This document shows, one piece after another, positions 8,949 to 18,004 of a stretch of DNA of 64,000 nt. The notes under the pieces are model-generated. The model made no database searches, was not told the DNA's origin, and was given only the letters and a program-made list of their open reading frames with translations. Position numbers and translations under genes: made by a program. Each line of letters begins with the position of its first letter. Positions within the stretch are counted from its first letter, which is position 1. Location of the stretch: positions 62,001 through 126,000 of the forward strand of contig NZ_BCWY01000004.1 in the NCBI RefSeq assembly GCF_001894825.1, written 5' to 3'. Origin of the DNA: Rhodococcus jostii NBRC 16295 (lineage in GTDB: Bacteria > Actinomycetota > Actinomycetes > Mycobacteriales > Mycobacteriaceae).

Positions 8949-9932
8949 TCAGGCGTCGACCAGCGGACGCAACGTGCGGCCGGTCAGTTCGACGATGCCG
9001 GGCTCGTGCCCGTTGGCGACGAGATTGAGGACGATCCCATCGATTCCCGCGTCGAGGACACGGGTCTTCAGCTGCTCCGCGACCTCGTCGGGAGCCCCGC
9101 AGAACTGCCGGTCCGTGGCGGCGGCACGGTCCTCGTCCGAGACCGTGGACAGGTCGACGCCCTGTGTGAGCAGGAAGTCGCGTTGAAGTTTCCGGGCCCG
9201 GTCGCCGTCCTCGTCGATGATGACGAACGCCAGGTAGCTGGTTTCCAGCGTGGACCGGTCGCGGCCGATCTCCGAACACCGGGCGTCGAGAGCCTCGAGC
9301 TTGCGCGGCAACTCGCTCGAATTGCAGATGATGTTCAGGTGGTCGGCGAACCGGGCGGCGAGACCGAACGTCTTCTTCTCCCCGCCACCACCGAGCATGA
9401 TCGGCAGGTCGTCGCGGATCCGCGGCTCGTTGATCGCGTTCTCGACGTGATACCACTTGCCGTCGAACGTCGGGCGTTCCCCGTGCAGCATCGGCGCGAT
9501 GATCTGCAGGGCCTCGTCGAGGCGCTCGAATCGGTCGGTGAACGTGCCGAACTCGTAGCCGAACTGCTTGTGCTCGAGTTCGAACCAGCCGGCACCGATT
9601 CCGAGGACGGCCCGGCCGCCGCTGGCGACGTCCAGGGTGGTCACCGTCTTGGCGAGCATCGGCGGGTTGCGGTAGGTGTTGCCGGTGACCAGCGCGGACA
9701 GCTGGATGTTCTCGGTGGCCGTGGCGAGGGCGCCGAGGGCGGTGTACGCCTCGAGCATCGGCTCGTCGGGCGCACCGATGCCCGGCAGTTGATAGAAGTG
9801 GTCCATCACGAACGCGGTGTCGAAGCCCGCGGATTCGGCCTCACGAGCCTGCGCGACGACAGTCGGGAACAGGTCCGCGACGGGAGTGGAGTAACTGAAA
9901 TTCGGCATCTGATATCCAAGGCGAATAGTCAC
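8949..9932 (-). CDS. LLM-class oxidoreductase, probably F420-dependent
   Basis: A GTG start gives 327 residues. The TIM-barrel LLM pattern is clear: LGYQMPNFSY, AGFDTAFVMDHFYQLPG, LVTGNTYRNPPMLAKTVTTLDVASGGRAVLGIGAGWFELEH and the LPIMLGGGGEKKTFGLAARFADH segment of F420-binding members. The family includes F420-dependent alcohol and glucose-6-phosphate dehydrogenase relatives; the substrate here is unknown. The gene is divergent from the peptide synthetase gene, with a 150-base shared promoter region. No functional link to it can be shown. Confidence 0.85.
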   Translation of the reverse strand: MTIRLGYQMPNFSYSTPVADLFPTVVAQAREAESAGFDTAFVMDHFYQLPGIGAPDEPMLEAYTALGALATATENIQLSALVTGNTYRNPPMLAKTVTTLDVASGGRAVLGIGAGWFELEHKQFGYEFGTFTDRFERLDEALQIIAPMLHGERPTFDGKWYHVENAINEPRIRDDLPIMLGGGGEKKTFGLAARFADHLNIICNSSELPRKLEALDARCSEIGRDRSTLETSYLAFVIIDEDGDRARKLQRDFLLTQGVDLSTVSDEDRAAATDRQFCGAPDEVAEQLKTRVLDAGIDGIVLNLVANGHEPGIVELTGRTLRPLVDA

Positions 9933-9990
9933 AGTTCGACGCTACTCGGATGGCAGCGTGAGCACCTCTTTATTTCCGGGTGGGAGATTG

Positions 9991-10013
9991 TGCACCCTGG
10001 GGTTGCTGGTGCA
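9991..10013. promoter_or_regulatory. Inverted repeat TGCACC-N11-GGTGCA in divergent promoter region
   Basis: Six-base arms lie in the region between the divergent LLM and peptide synthetase starts. It is a possible operator. The arms are short and no regulator gene is adjacent, so this is weak. Confidence 0.3.
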
Positions 10014-10082
10014 GAGGTCCGAAGCACGGAAGGGTGATGGTTGGGTGGGGAAATGTTTCGAGCGCGGCCCGAGGGGGGCAAA

Positions 10083-13000
10083 ATGAACTTCGATTTCGAT
10101 TCGCAGCAGTCCGGCGGCACGGCGTGCGCCTGCCCGGACAGGCCCACGCCTGCCCGGCCCGACGTCACCATCGTGGAACGCCCGCTCGGGCACCCGACTC
10201 GATCGACCGAGGGTGCGTTTCCGCTGACCGCGGCGCAGCGGTCCATCTGGTTCGCGCAGCAGCTCACACCGGAGATCCCGTACGTCATCGCCCACTACGC
10301 CGAGCTGCGCGGACCGGTCGAACTTGCGGCCCTGAACGACGCCACCCGCCGAGCGAATCGCGAATACGGTTGGGGATCATTGCATCTGGTGGACATCGAC
10401 GGGCAGCCGCATCAGGTCGCGGACGCGACCGCCGACGATCGGGTGCCCACCACCGATCTTCGCGGCGCGGACGATCCCGTCGACGCGGCCCACCGCTGGA
10501 TGCGGCACGACCGGAGCGCACGCACCGACATGTACGACGGACCTCTGCTCGCCTCGCACATCCTGCAACTGGGCGACGAGCACTACTACTGGTACTCCCG
10601 AGCACACCACATCGTGTCGGACGGGTACGCGTCGATGATGCTGATGAGCCGCACCGCCGAACTGTACGTCGCCGCAGTCGAGGGGCGGGAACCGCCGGAA
10701 TGCCGGATCGTGCGACCCGAACACCTCGTGCGCGAAGACGCCGCCTACCGGGCCTCCGCCCGGTTCGTCCGGGACCGCGACCACTGGCGCGAGCAGGGCA
10801 GCGACCTGAGTTCCATCGTCAGCCTGAGCGGGCGCTCGGCGCGACCGGAATCGGTCGCCCGGACCGCGACCGGGCACACGCGTCCGAGCGGCAGCTCGCG
10901 CAATCCGGCGGCTGTGGCGGTCGCCGCCTTCGGCTCCTACCTGGCCAGGATGACCGGCGTCGACGACGTGGTCCTCTCGCTGCCGGTGTCGGCGAGAACG
11001 ACAGCGCGTCTGAGGAATTCGGGCGGTTCGGTGTCCAATGTCCTACCGTTGCGGCTCAGGGGAATCGGCTCTGCCACGGCTCGCGACGCAGTCGCAACGG
11101 CCGAGGCGGCATTGACGGCGGCGCTGCGACACCAACGTTACCGTCGCGAGGACATCGGCCGGGACATCGGCTCGGGTGGTGTCGAAGTTCTGCATTTCGG
11201 GCCGGTGGTCAACCTCATGATGTTCCGGAAGGAGATCTCGCTGGGCGCCGCCGTGCAGGGGACGGTTCGGGTCCTGACCACCGGACCTGTCGCGGATCTC
11301 GCTGTCAACATCTATCCCGGGGCCGAGGGAAGGGCCGCCCGGATCGACTTCGAGGGCAATCCTGCTCTGTACGACGACGCCGGGTTGACCGGGCATCACA
11401 CTCGATTCCTCGCCTTCCTCGACGCGTTCACCGCATCGATCGAGTCGGACCGACCGGTCTCGGACCTCGACCTCTTCCACACCGGCGAACGCGAGGAATT
11501 CGCGCCCGCGCAGGGACTTCCGGATGCGGATCCGATCACTCTCGACCGCCTCCTCGCGGGGACGGTCGCAGACGACCCGGAGGCGATCGCGATATCGGAC
11601 CGCGGGCGGGTGCTGTCCTACGGCGAACTGGACCGGCGCGCCAACCGGCTGGCCCGTCTCCTGATCGGCCGCGGCATCGGACCCGAGAGCGTCGTCGCAG
11701 TCTCCATCGCGCGGTCGATCGAGTCGGTGCTGGCGTTGTGGGCGGTCGCGAAGGCCGGCGCGGCCTATGTTCCGATCGATCCTTCGCACCCGAGCGCGCG
11801 CATCGCGTACACCCTGGCCGATTGCGGCGCGACGGTCGGGCTGACGGTCCGCTCGGAGCATGCTCGTCTGCCCGACTCCGTGCACTGGGTGGACATCGAT
11901 TCCGACGGTCTCGAAGCCCTGTGCCGGGGACTGTCTTCCGTCACCCCTTGTGATGCGGAGCGGACGAGTCCCCTGCTCGTGGACCATCCCGCCTACCTGA
12001 TCTACACGTCCGGGTCGACGGGAGCGCCGAAGGGCGTCGTCGTCACCCACCGCGGACTCGGCAACCTGGCCCAGGAGATTCGGGACAAGTACGCGGTGTC
12101 CGCGCGCTCTCGGATCCTGCATTTCGCCTCGCCGAGTTTTGACACCGCGCTGGTCGAGGTGCTCGCGGCGTGCATCGGCGGCGCGACGCTCGTCGTGACT
12201 CCGCCCGGGGTGTTCGGCGGTGAGGAACTGTCACGACTGCTGCGCGACGAGCACGTCACCCACCTCCTGATGACGCCGTCCGCGCTGGCAGCCATCGATT
12301 CCGGTGCGACGAACGAACTGGAATTGGTACTCGTCGGAGGGGAGGTGTGCCCGCAGGAGTTGGCGCGGCGCTGGGCCGGTGACCGGAACATGCGTAACGC
12401 GTACGGTCCGACGGAGACGACGTGCAGTGTCACTCTCACGGATCCGGTGTCACCGGACGAGCGACTGACGATCGGGTCGCTCATGCGCGGCGTCGACGCG
12501 GTGGTTCTCGATCACCGGCTACGTCCGCTTCCTCCCGGCGCTGTCGGTGAGCTCTACCTCGCCACGCCTGCACTCGCCCGGGGCTACCATCGGCGCCACA
12601 ACCTGACCGCGTCCCGGTTCGTCGCCAACCCGTTCGGCCGCAGCGGATCCCGGATGTTCCGCACCGGAGATGTGGTGCGGTGGACGGAGGCGGGGACCCT
12701 CGAGTTCGTGGACAGGGCGGACGACCAGATCAAGATCCGTGGATTCCGGGTCGAGCTGGGCGAGATCAATGCCGCGCTGAACGCGCATCCGGGCGTCGCC
12801 TTTGCCGCGACGGTGGTGCATCGGAATTTGGCCGGCGATCCGAACCTGGTGTCCTACATCATGGCCGAGGGGGACGCGTCGATCGACCGGGAAGCGTTGA
12901 AAGCGGAGGTCGCACGGTTCCTGCCCGACTACATGGTGCCCAAATCGATCATGCTCGTGAACTCGATCCCGTTGACACCGACGGGAAAGCTCGACCGGGA

Positions 13001-14624
13001 AGCTCTTCCGCTGCCGGAGTTCGGATCGGATTCGGTGCCTCATCGTGACCCCGCAACCCCGGCCGAACGCCGCGTCGCGCAGGTGTTCGGCAGCGTGCTC
13101 GGCGTGGATTCGGTCGGTGCCGACGATTCCTTCTTCGACCTCAGCGGCGACTCGCTGTCGGCGATCCGGGTGGTCGGGACGCTCAACGCCGAGCTGGGCA
13201 CGAGCTTGGGCGTGCGCGAGCTGTTCGATGCCCCGACGGTCGCGGCGCTGGCGCAGGTCATCGCCGACGTCGGCGAACACCCGGCGGGCGCCGAGTCCCC
13301 GCGCGGACCGAAATTGGGTGCCGCCCCACTGCCCGACGTCGTGCCGCTGTCCCCGTCGCAGTACTTCATCGACCGCACCGTCGTGGAACCCGCGCTCCAC
13401 AACATCCCCTTCACGGTACGAGTGCGCGGCCGATTCGACGCCGATGCGCTGCGCTCGGCGATGGCGGACGTACTCGGCCGGCATCGTGCGCTGCGAACGG
13501 TGTTTCCCGATTCGCCGTCGGGGCCGTATCAGCACGTGCTCGACGTGGCCGAGGCGATGCCGGACCTGAGGCCGGTCGTGACCAGTGCGGCGGACGTGGA
13601 GGCACAGACGTCGAACCTGCTGTCCGCGGGTTTCGATGTGCGGCAGGACCCTCCCCTCCGTGCCCGGCTCTTCCGGCTCGGCGCCGGCGACCACCTTCTG
13701 GCCTGCGTCATCCACCACATCGCGGCGGACGGCTGGTCGCTGGCTCCCTTGGCCCGAGATCTCGCCGACTCCTACCGTGCTCGGTCGATGGGCACGGGGC
13801 CCGACTGGGAGCCCCCGGTCGTCCACTACGCCGACTACACGGTGTGGCGTCGGGCGTTGCTCGGGGACGAGGGCGACCCGGACAGTGCCGCGTCGAAGCA
13901 ACTCGCCCACTGGACGAAGGAGCTGTCCGGACTTCGCGGAGAACTCGCGCTCCCCACCGATCGTCCCCGGCCGCACCGGTGGACCTATCGGGCAGGACGA
14001 CTCCCGTTCTCCTTCGACGAGCATGCGCATCGCGGCCTGCTCACCACTGCGCACGAGCACCACGCCAGCCTCTTCACGGCGCTGAGATCGACGGTGGCGA
14101 TACTGCTCGCCCGCCTCAGCGGAGACCCCGACATCGCGATCGGGACTCCGATCGCGGGTCGGGGAGACCCGGTGCTCGACGACGTGGTGGGCATGTTCGT
14201 CAACACGCTGGTTCTGCGAACCCGCGTCGACCCGAGCATGACGCTGTGTGACATCGTCGATCGATCGCGCGACGTGGAGCTTCGTGCCCTGGCGAATGCC
14301 GATGTGCAGTTCGAGCGACTCGTCCAGGTGCTCGACCCGCCGAGGTCACCGTCCCTGCACCCGTTGTTCCAGGTTGCGCTGTCGCTGAACAACTTCGCTC
14401 CCGCGTCCCTGGACGTCTCCGGGATCGATTTCGAGGTCACTCCGCGTCCACTCGACATCGCCAAATGCGATCTGCACTTCCACTTCACCGAACGCCACGA
14501 CGCCGACGGAGCACCTGCCGGAATCGACGCGGAACTGGTGTATTCCGCCGACCTCTTCGATGCATCCACTGCACAGGGGTTCGTCGACACTCTGCACACC
14601 ATCGTCGACCCGATCGGTAGGTGA
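10083..14624 (+). CDS. Non-ribosomal peptide synthetase, C-A-T-C, no thioesterase
   Basis: ATG 10083 follows GAGGGGGGCAAA, giving 1513 residues. Domains in order: condensation (HHIVSDG at 175-181), adenylation (LSYGELDRRANR; TSGSTGAPKG from 642; NAYGPTETT; GYHRRHNLTASRF; FRTGD; KIRGFRVELGEI), carrier (DDSFFDLSGDSLSA, phosphopantetheine Ser near 1024) and a second condensation domain (HHIAADG at 1211-1217). The protein ends about 30 residues after that domain with no thioesterase, reductase or second adenylation domain. A hand alignment gives specificity residues close to D-T-V-L-L-G-A-C-S, which I do not match to a known amino acid. It may work with another synthetase or pass its aminoacyl chain to a free acceptor. 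No other synthetase gene is in the window. Confidence 0.93.
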   Translation: MNFDFDSQQSGGTACACPDRPTPARPDVTIVERPLGHPTRSTEGAFPLTAAQRSIWFAQQLTPEIPYVIAHYAELRGPVELAALNDATRRANREYGWGSLHLVDIDGQPHQVADATADDRVPTTDLRGADDPVDAAHRWMRHDRSARTDMYDGPLLASHILQLGDEHYYWYSRAHHIVSDGYASMMLMSRTAELYVAAVEGREPPECRIVRPEHLVREDAAYRASARFVRDRDHWREQGSDLSSIVSLSGRSARPESVARTATGHTRPSGSSRNPAAVAVAAFGSYLARMTGVDDVVLSLPVSARTTARLRNSGGSVSNVLPLRLRGIGSATARDAVATAEAALTAALRHQRYRREDIGRDIGSGGVEVLHFGPVVNLMMFRKEISLGAAVQGTVRVLTTGPVADLAVNIYPGAEGRAARIDFEGNPALYDDAGLTGHHTRFLAFLDAFTASIESDRPVSDLDLFHTGEREEFAPAQGLPDADPITLDRLLAGTVADDPEAIAISDRGRVLSYGELDRRANRLARLLIGRGIGPESVVAVSIARSIESVLALWAVAKAGAAYVPIDPSHPSARIAYTLADCGATVGLTVRSEHARLPDSVHWVDIDSDGLEALCRGLSSVTPCDAERTSPLLVDHPAYLIYTSGSTGAPKGVVVTHRGLGNLAQEIRDKYAVSARSRILHFASPSFDTALVEVLAACIGGATLVVTPPGVFGGEELSRLLRDEHVTHLLMTPSALAAIDSGATNELELVLVGGEVCPQELARRWAGDRNMRNAYGPTETTCSVTLTDPVSPDERLTIGSLMRGVDAVVLDHRLRPLPPGAVGELYLATPALARGYHRRHNLTASRFVANPFGRSGSRMFRTGDVVRWTEAGTLEFVDRADDQIKIRGFRVELGEINAALNAHPGVAFAATVVHRNLAGDPNLVSYIMAEGDASIDREALKAEVARFLPDYMVPKSIMLVNSIPLTPTGKLDREALPLPEFGSDSVPHRDPATPAERRVAQVFGSVLGVDSVGADDSFFDLSGDSLSAIRVVGTLNAELGTSLGVRELFDAPTVAALAQVIADVGEHPAGAESPRGPKLGAAPLPDVVPLSPSQYFIDRTVVEPALHNIPFTVRVRGRFDADALRSAMADVLGRHRALRTVFPDSPSGPYQHVLDVAEAMPDLRPVVTSAADVEAQTSNLLSAGFDVRQDPPLRARLFRLGAGDHLLACVIHHIAADGWSLAPLARDLADSYRARSMGTGPDWEPPVVHYADYTVWRRALLGDEGDPDSAASKQLAHWTKELSGLRGELALPTDRPRPHRWTYRAGRLPFSFDEHAHRGLLTTAHEHHASLFTALRSTVAILLARLSGDPDIAIGTPIAGRGDPVLDDVVGMFVNTLVLRTRVDPSMTLCDIVDRSRDVELRALANADVQFERLVQVLDPPRSPSLHPLFQVALSLNNFAPASLDVSGIDFEVTPRPLDIAKCDLHFHFTERHDADGAPAGIDAELVYSADLFDASTAQGFVDTLHTIVDPIGR

Positions 14625-14655
14625 CCTCGCGCAATCCACGTGGTAGAGATAGCCC

Positions 14656-15432
14656 ATGAGCGGTATCCGGAGATCTGGTCGGGCAGCGGCGCTCGTCGCG
14701 ATCGTCCTCGCGCTGGCCGCCTGCTCCGACCAGACGGGCACGGCGGTGAGCGAGCCCTCGGCCACCACGACCGTGTCCGCCGCGGAACAGGCCACGACCG
14801 AGGCGCCGACGTCGGCGAGCGCGCCCTACACGGAGACGTCGCTGCAGGTCACCGGTTCCACCGGCCGCGTCGGCTACGACGTGATCATTCCGCAGGTCGA
14901 GGGCGGGAATCCGGCGGTCACCGCCGAATTCAACGAATCGATGCGCTCCGCCCTGCAGGACCAGATCGACGGCTGGGGCACCGATTCCTTCACGCTGAGC
15001 ACGCAGGAGCACAGCGTCGCGCACATCGGCGAGCACGTGATCAGCGGTCTGCTGGTGACGTCGTGGAACGCCGATCCACCAGGAGCGCATCCCACGCCGA
15101 TCGTCGCAACGGTGGTGGTGAATGCCGACACGGCGGCGCCGATCACGCTCGGCGACCTGTTCCCCGACCTTCCGGCCGGACTGCAGAAGTTGTCGGACGA
15201 ATCCGCGCTCCTGCTTCCCGACACGGTCGCGGGACCGGACTTCGAGCGCAGCGGAATCGAGCCGACCGAGGCGAACTTCGCCAACTGGCTCGCCACCCCG
15301 GCCGGCATGGAGATCCACTTCAACGACTATCAGGTGGGGCCGCACGCCGTCGGACTCGTCACCGTCACCGTGCCGTGGGACGCCCTGGCCGACGTGATCG
15401 ACCCCGATCTCGCCCCCGTCGTGTCGAGCTAG
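14656..15432 (+). CDS. Secreted lipoprotein, DUF3298/RsiV-like
   Basis: The 258-residue product begins with basic residues, a hydrophobic stretch and a lipobox (LAAC, Cys near 23), followed by a Thr/Ser/Ala-rich linker to about residue 55. The globular part has the pattern of DUF3298-type proteins (VGYDVIIPQVEGGNPAVTAEFN near its start and ITLGDLFPD in the middle), the fold seen in mycobacterial MPT64-like secreted proteins and in the RsiV anti-sigma factor. It should be anchored outside the cytoplasmic membrane. It begins 31 bases after the synthetase gene, so co-transcription is possible, but a shared function cannot be inferred. Confidence 0.75.
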   Translation: MSGIRRSGRAAALVAIVLALAACSDQTGTAVSEPSATTTVSAAEQATTEAPTSASAPYTETSLQVTGSTGRVGYDVIIPQVEGGNPAVTAEFNESMRSALQDQIDGWGTDSFTLSTQEHSVAHIGEHVISGLLVTSWNADPPGAHPTPIVATVVVNADTAAPITLGDLFPDLPAGLQKLSDESALLLPDTVAGPDFERSGIEPTEANFANWLATPAGMEIHFNDYQVGPHAVGLVTVTVPWDALADVIDPDLAPVVSS

Positions 15433-15547
15433 TACCTGCCCGACCGCTCACCGGGAACGAGCCTGTGGCTGCCCCGGTTTCGCGACCTACCGTCCCAGAC
15501 AGGCTTTGCTGCCGAAAGTGTCTGTCGAATGGGAGAGGAGCGCGCCC

Positions 15548-17209
15548 GTGAGTGCACGCACCGAAAATGATGCTCGTGCGAATCGGATCGGCGCCGTGGA
15601 CGCGGTCGTCGTCGGCGCCGGTTTCGCAGGTCTGTACGCGGTGTACAAACTGCGGAGCCTGGGTCTGACGGTCCAGGGTGTGGAGGCGGCCGCCGGTGTG
15701 GGCGGCACGTGGTACTGGAACCGCTATCCCGGTGCCCGCTGCGACGTGGAGAGCGTCGACTACTCGTACTCGTTCTCGCGGGAACTCGAGCAGGAGTGGA
15801 ACTGGAGCGAGAAGTACGCCACCCAGCCCGAGATCCTCGAGTACATCAACCATGTCGCGGACCGGTTCCACCTCCGCGACAATTTCCTGTTCGACACGCG
15901 GGTGACCTCCGCCGAACTGGACGAGGAATCGCTCCGGTGGGAGGTGCGGACCGACCGCGGCGACGTCCTGTCCGCCCGGTACTGTCTCTTCGCGACCGGT
16001 GCGCTGTCCACGGCGAACATGCCGAACATTCCGGGCCGTGAAACCTTCACGGGGGACACGCATCACACCGGCCACTGGCCGCACGAGGGCGTCGATTTCA
16101 CCGGCCGGAAGGTCGGGATCATCGGCACCGGCTCGTCGGGCATCCAGTCGATTCCCCTCATCGCCGAGCAGGCGGAACACCTGTACGTGTTCCAGCGCAG
16201 CGCCAACTACAGCGTCCCGGCCGGGAACGAGACGTGGGACGACGAGATGCGGCGCGCGATCAAGGCGGGATACGACGAACGCCGTCGCCTGTCCTGGGAG
16301 AGCGGTGGCGGTTCGCCGTACAACGCGCACCCGAAGTCCGCACTCGAGGTGTCCGACGAGGAACGTCGCGACGCCTACGAGACGCGGTGGAAGCTCGGCG
16401 GGGTGTTGTTCGCGAAAACCTTTCCGGACCAGACGAAGACCGAGGCCGCGAACGCGACCGCGCGGGAGTTCGCGGAGGAGAAGATCCGCCGTCTCGTCGA
16501 CGACCCGGCGGTCGCGGACAGGCTGATCCCCGACGATCACCCGATCGGGACCAAGCGGATCGTCACCGACACGAACTACTTCGAGACGTACAACCGGCCC
16601 AACGTCACCCTGGTCGACCTCAAGGCGGCGCCGATCGACTCGATCACGCCGTCGGGCATCACCACCGTCGACGCCGAGTACCCGCTCGACACCCTGGTGT
16701 TCGCGACCGGATTCGACGCCATGACCGGGGCTCTCGACCGCATGCGGATCGTCGGCCGGGACGGGGTGTCGCTCGCCGAGTACTGGAGCGAGGGGCCGAA
16801 AACGTATCTCGGTCTCGGTGTTCCGGGGTTCCCGAACCTGTTCGTCGTGACCGGGCCGGGTAGCCCGTCGGTGCTCGCGAACATGGTGCTCGGCGCCGAG
16901 CAGCACATCGACTGGATCGCGGGCTGCATCGCGCACCTGTGGGAGAAGGACCACGACGCGGTCGAGGCGTCGGTTCCGGCCACCGAGCAGTGGGTGGAGC
17001 ACTGCCGCGAGCTCGCCGCGCAGACCCTGTTCCCGCTGGCGAACTCCTGGTACATGGGCGCCAACATTCCGGGCAAGCCCCGCGTCTTCATGCCGTACAT
17101 CGGCGGCTTCGGCGCGTACGGGCGGATCTGCGCCGACGTCGCGGAGGAGGGATTCCGCGGGTTCGAGTTCAGCCGGTCGCGGGCGAGGCTGGCCGACCCG
17201 GTGGGGTAA
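15548..17209 (+). CDS. Baeyer-Villiger flavin monooxygenase (cyclohexanone monooxygenase-like)
   Basis: GTG 15548 is preceded by GGGAGAGGAG; the open frame extends further up without a ribosome site. The 553-residue protein has an FAD Rossmann motif (GAGFAGLYAVYKLRSLG), the Baeyer-Villiger fingerprint FTGDTHHTGHWP (167-178) and the NADPH Rossmann motif (GTGSSGIQSIP). Length and motifs fit cyclohexanone/cyclopentadecanone-type enzymes that insert oxygen next to a ketone using NADPH and O2. It precedes a steroid-type catabolic cluster, so a cyclic or steroidal ketone substrate is plausible but not proven. A perfect stem-loop follows the stop. Confidence 0.9.
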   Translation: MSARTENDARANRIGAVDAVVVGAGFAGLYAVYKLRSLGLTVQGVEAAAGVGGTWYWNRYPGARCDVESVDYSYSFSRELEQEWNWSEKYATQPEILEYINHVADRFHLRDNFLFDTRVTSAELDEESLRWEVRTDRGDVLSARYCLFATGALSTANMPNIPGRETFTGDTHHTGHWPHEGVDFTGRKVGIIGTGSSGIQSIPLIAEQAEHLYVFQRSANYSVPAGNETWDDEMRRAIKAGYDERRRLSWESGGGSPYNAHPKSALEVSDEERRDAYETRWKLGGVLFAKTFPDQTKTEAANATAREFAEEKIRRLVDDPAVADRLIPDDHPIGTKRIVTDTNYFETYNRPNVTLVDLKAAPIDSITPSGITTVDAEYPLDTLVFATGFDAMTGALDRMRIVGRDGVSLAEYWSEGPKTYLGLGVPGFPNLFVVTGPGSPSVLANMVLGAEQHIDWIAGCIAHLWEKDHDAVEASVPATEQWVEHCRELAAQTLFPLANSWYMGANIPGKPRVFMPYIGGFGAYGRICADVAEEGFRGFEFSRSRARLADPVG

Positions 17210-17224
17210 TTGCGGAGATAGTGA

Positions 17225-17256
17225 TCAGCCGCGCGGGTTCTTGCCCGCGCGGCTGA
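17225..17256. terminator. Bidirectional terminator-like stem-loop
   Basis: Perfect 13-base arms (TCAGCCGCGCGGG and CCCGCGCGGCTGA) surround a 6-base loop TTCTTG between the convergent monooxygenase gene and the minus-strand gene ending at 17278. Confidence 0.8.
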
Positions 17257-17277
17257 CCAATTCGTAGGAGAAGGAGC

Positions 17278-17778
17278 TCAGTCGGGCAGCGCGTACGTGG
17301 CCCAGGCCTGCGCGAGCACGTCCACGCCCCGTGTGCACGTGATGGTCACGTCGGCCATGCGGGCGCCGTCCTGGAGGTAGGTCTGCTGCAACGACGACGA
17401 GAACACCGCATCCGACGGCACCGCCCGCCGGATGCGGGTGCGGAACCGGCGGAGGGTCCCGGGGAAGTGCTCGGCGCCGTGCTGCTCGAGGAGGTCCACC
17501 GACCGATCCTCGGGGGTGACCGTTCCGGTGAAGCTGTTGGTCCAGAACTCGTAGACCAACTGCTCGTCCCGGTTGCGGAACTGCACGAGCAGGTCGTGAT
17601 CGCCCACCCTCCGGACCTGCGGCGACAGGTCCGGGTCGGTTCGGGGTCGCAGCAGGAGGAGGTCCTGCTCGACCGCTGTTCCGGGCTCGGGGGTGACGGC
17701 CACCCCGTTCGGGACGGCGTCGGCGCACAGCCGGCGGATCTCTGCTGCGTACGGCTGCGAAGAGATGAGTGCGGCCAT
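17278..17778 (-). CDS. Hypothetical protein, 166 residues
   Basis: ATG 17778 is preceded by GGGAGGAACG, a strong ribosome site. I recognise no family. The protein is soluble with no membrane segment or signal peptide. It begins MAALISSQPYAAEIRRLCADAVPNG and has a mixed alpha/beta composition with an Arg-rich middle (GTLRRFRTRIRRAVPSD). It faces away from KshA, sharing the 226-base upstream region, and could be a regulator or an accessory protein of the steroid cluster. That is only suggested by position. Confidence 0.6.
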   Translation of the reverse strand: MAALISSQPYAAEIRRLCADAVPNGVAVTPEPGTAVEQDLLLLRPRTDPDLSPQVRRVGDHDLLVQFRNRDEQLVYEFWTNSFTGTVTPEDRSVDLLEQHGAEHFPGTLRRFRTRIRRAVPSDAVFSSSLQQTYLQDGARMADVTITCTRGVDVLAQAWATYALPD

Positions 17779-18004
17779 CGTTCCTCCCAAGTCACGGGTA
17801 TGTGATCCGCACGGTAGTCGCCGCGGTGCGTGAACGGGGTGCGTGGTCCCTGTGATCGGGACGCCGATCTGCTGCCGATTCCGCGCGTTCCGAAAGCCTC
17901 TCGCTGAGTGGGAGAGTCGGGTACCGCATCGGACCGGACACGCCGACTATGAGCTACACCACACCCCGAGGGTGTTCTTGACGTACAGCGAGGCGGAGGT
18001 AGAC

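Noticed and set aside
17843-18004. A 54-residue N-terminal extension of KshA
   Set aside because: A strong ribosome site precedes ATG 18005, the resulting length matches the family, and the extension does not resemble KshA.
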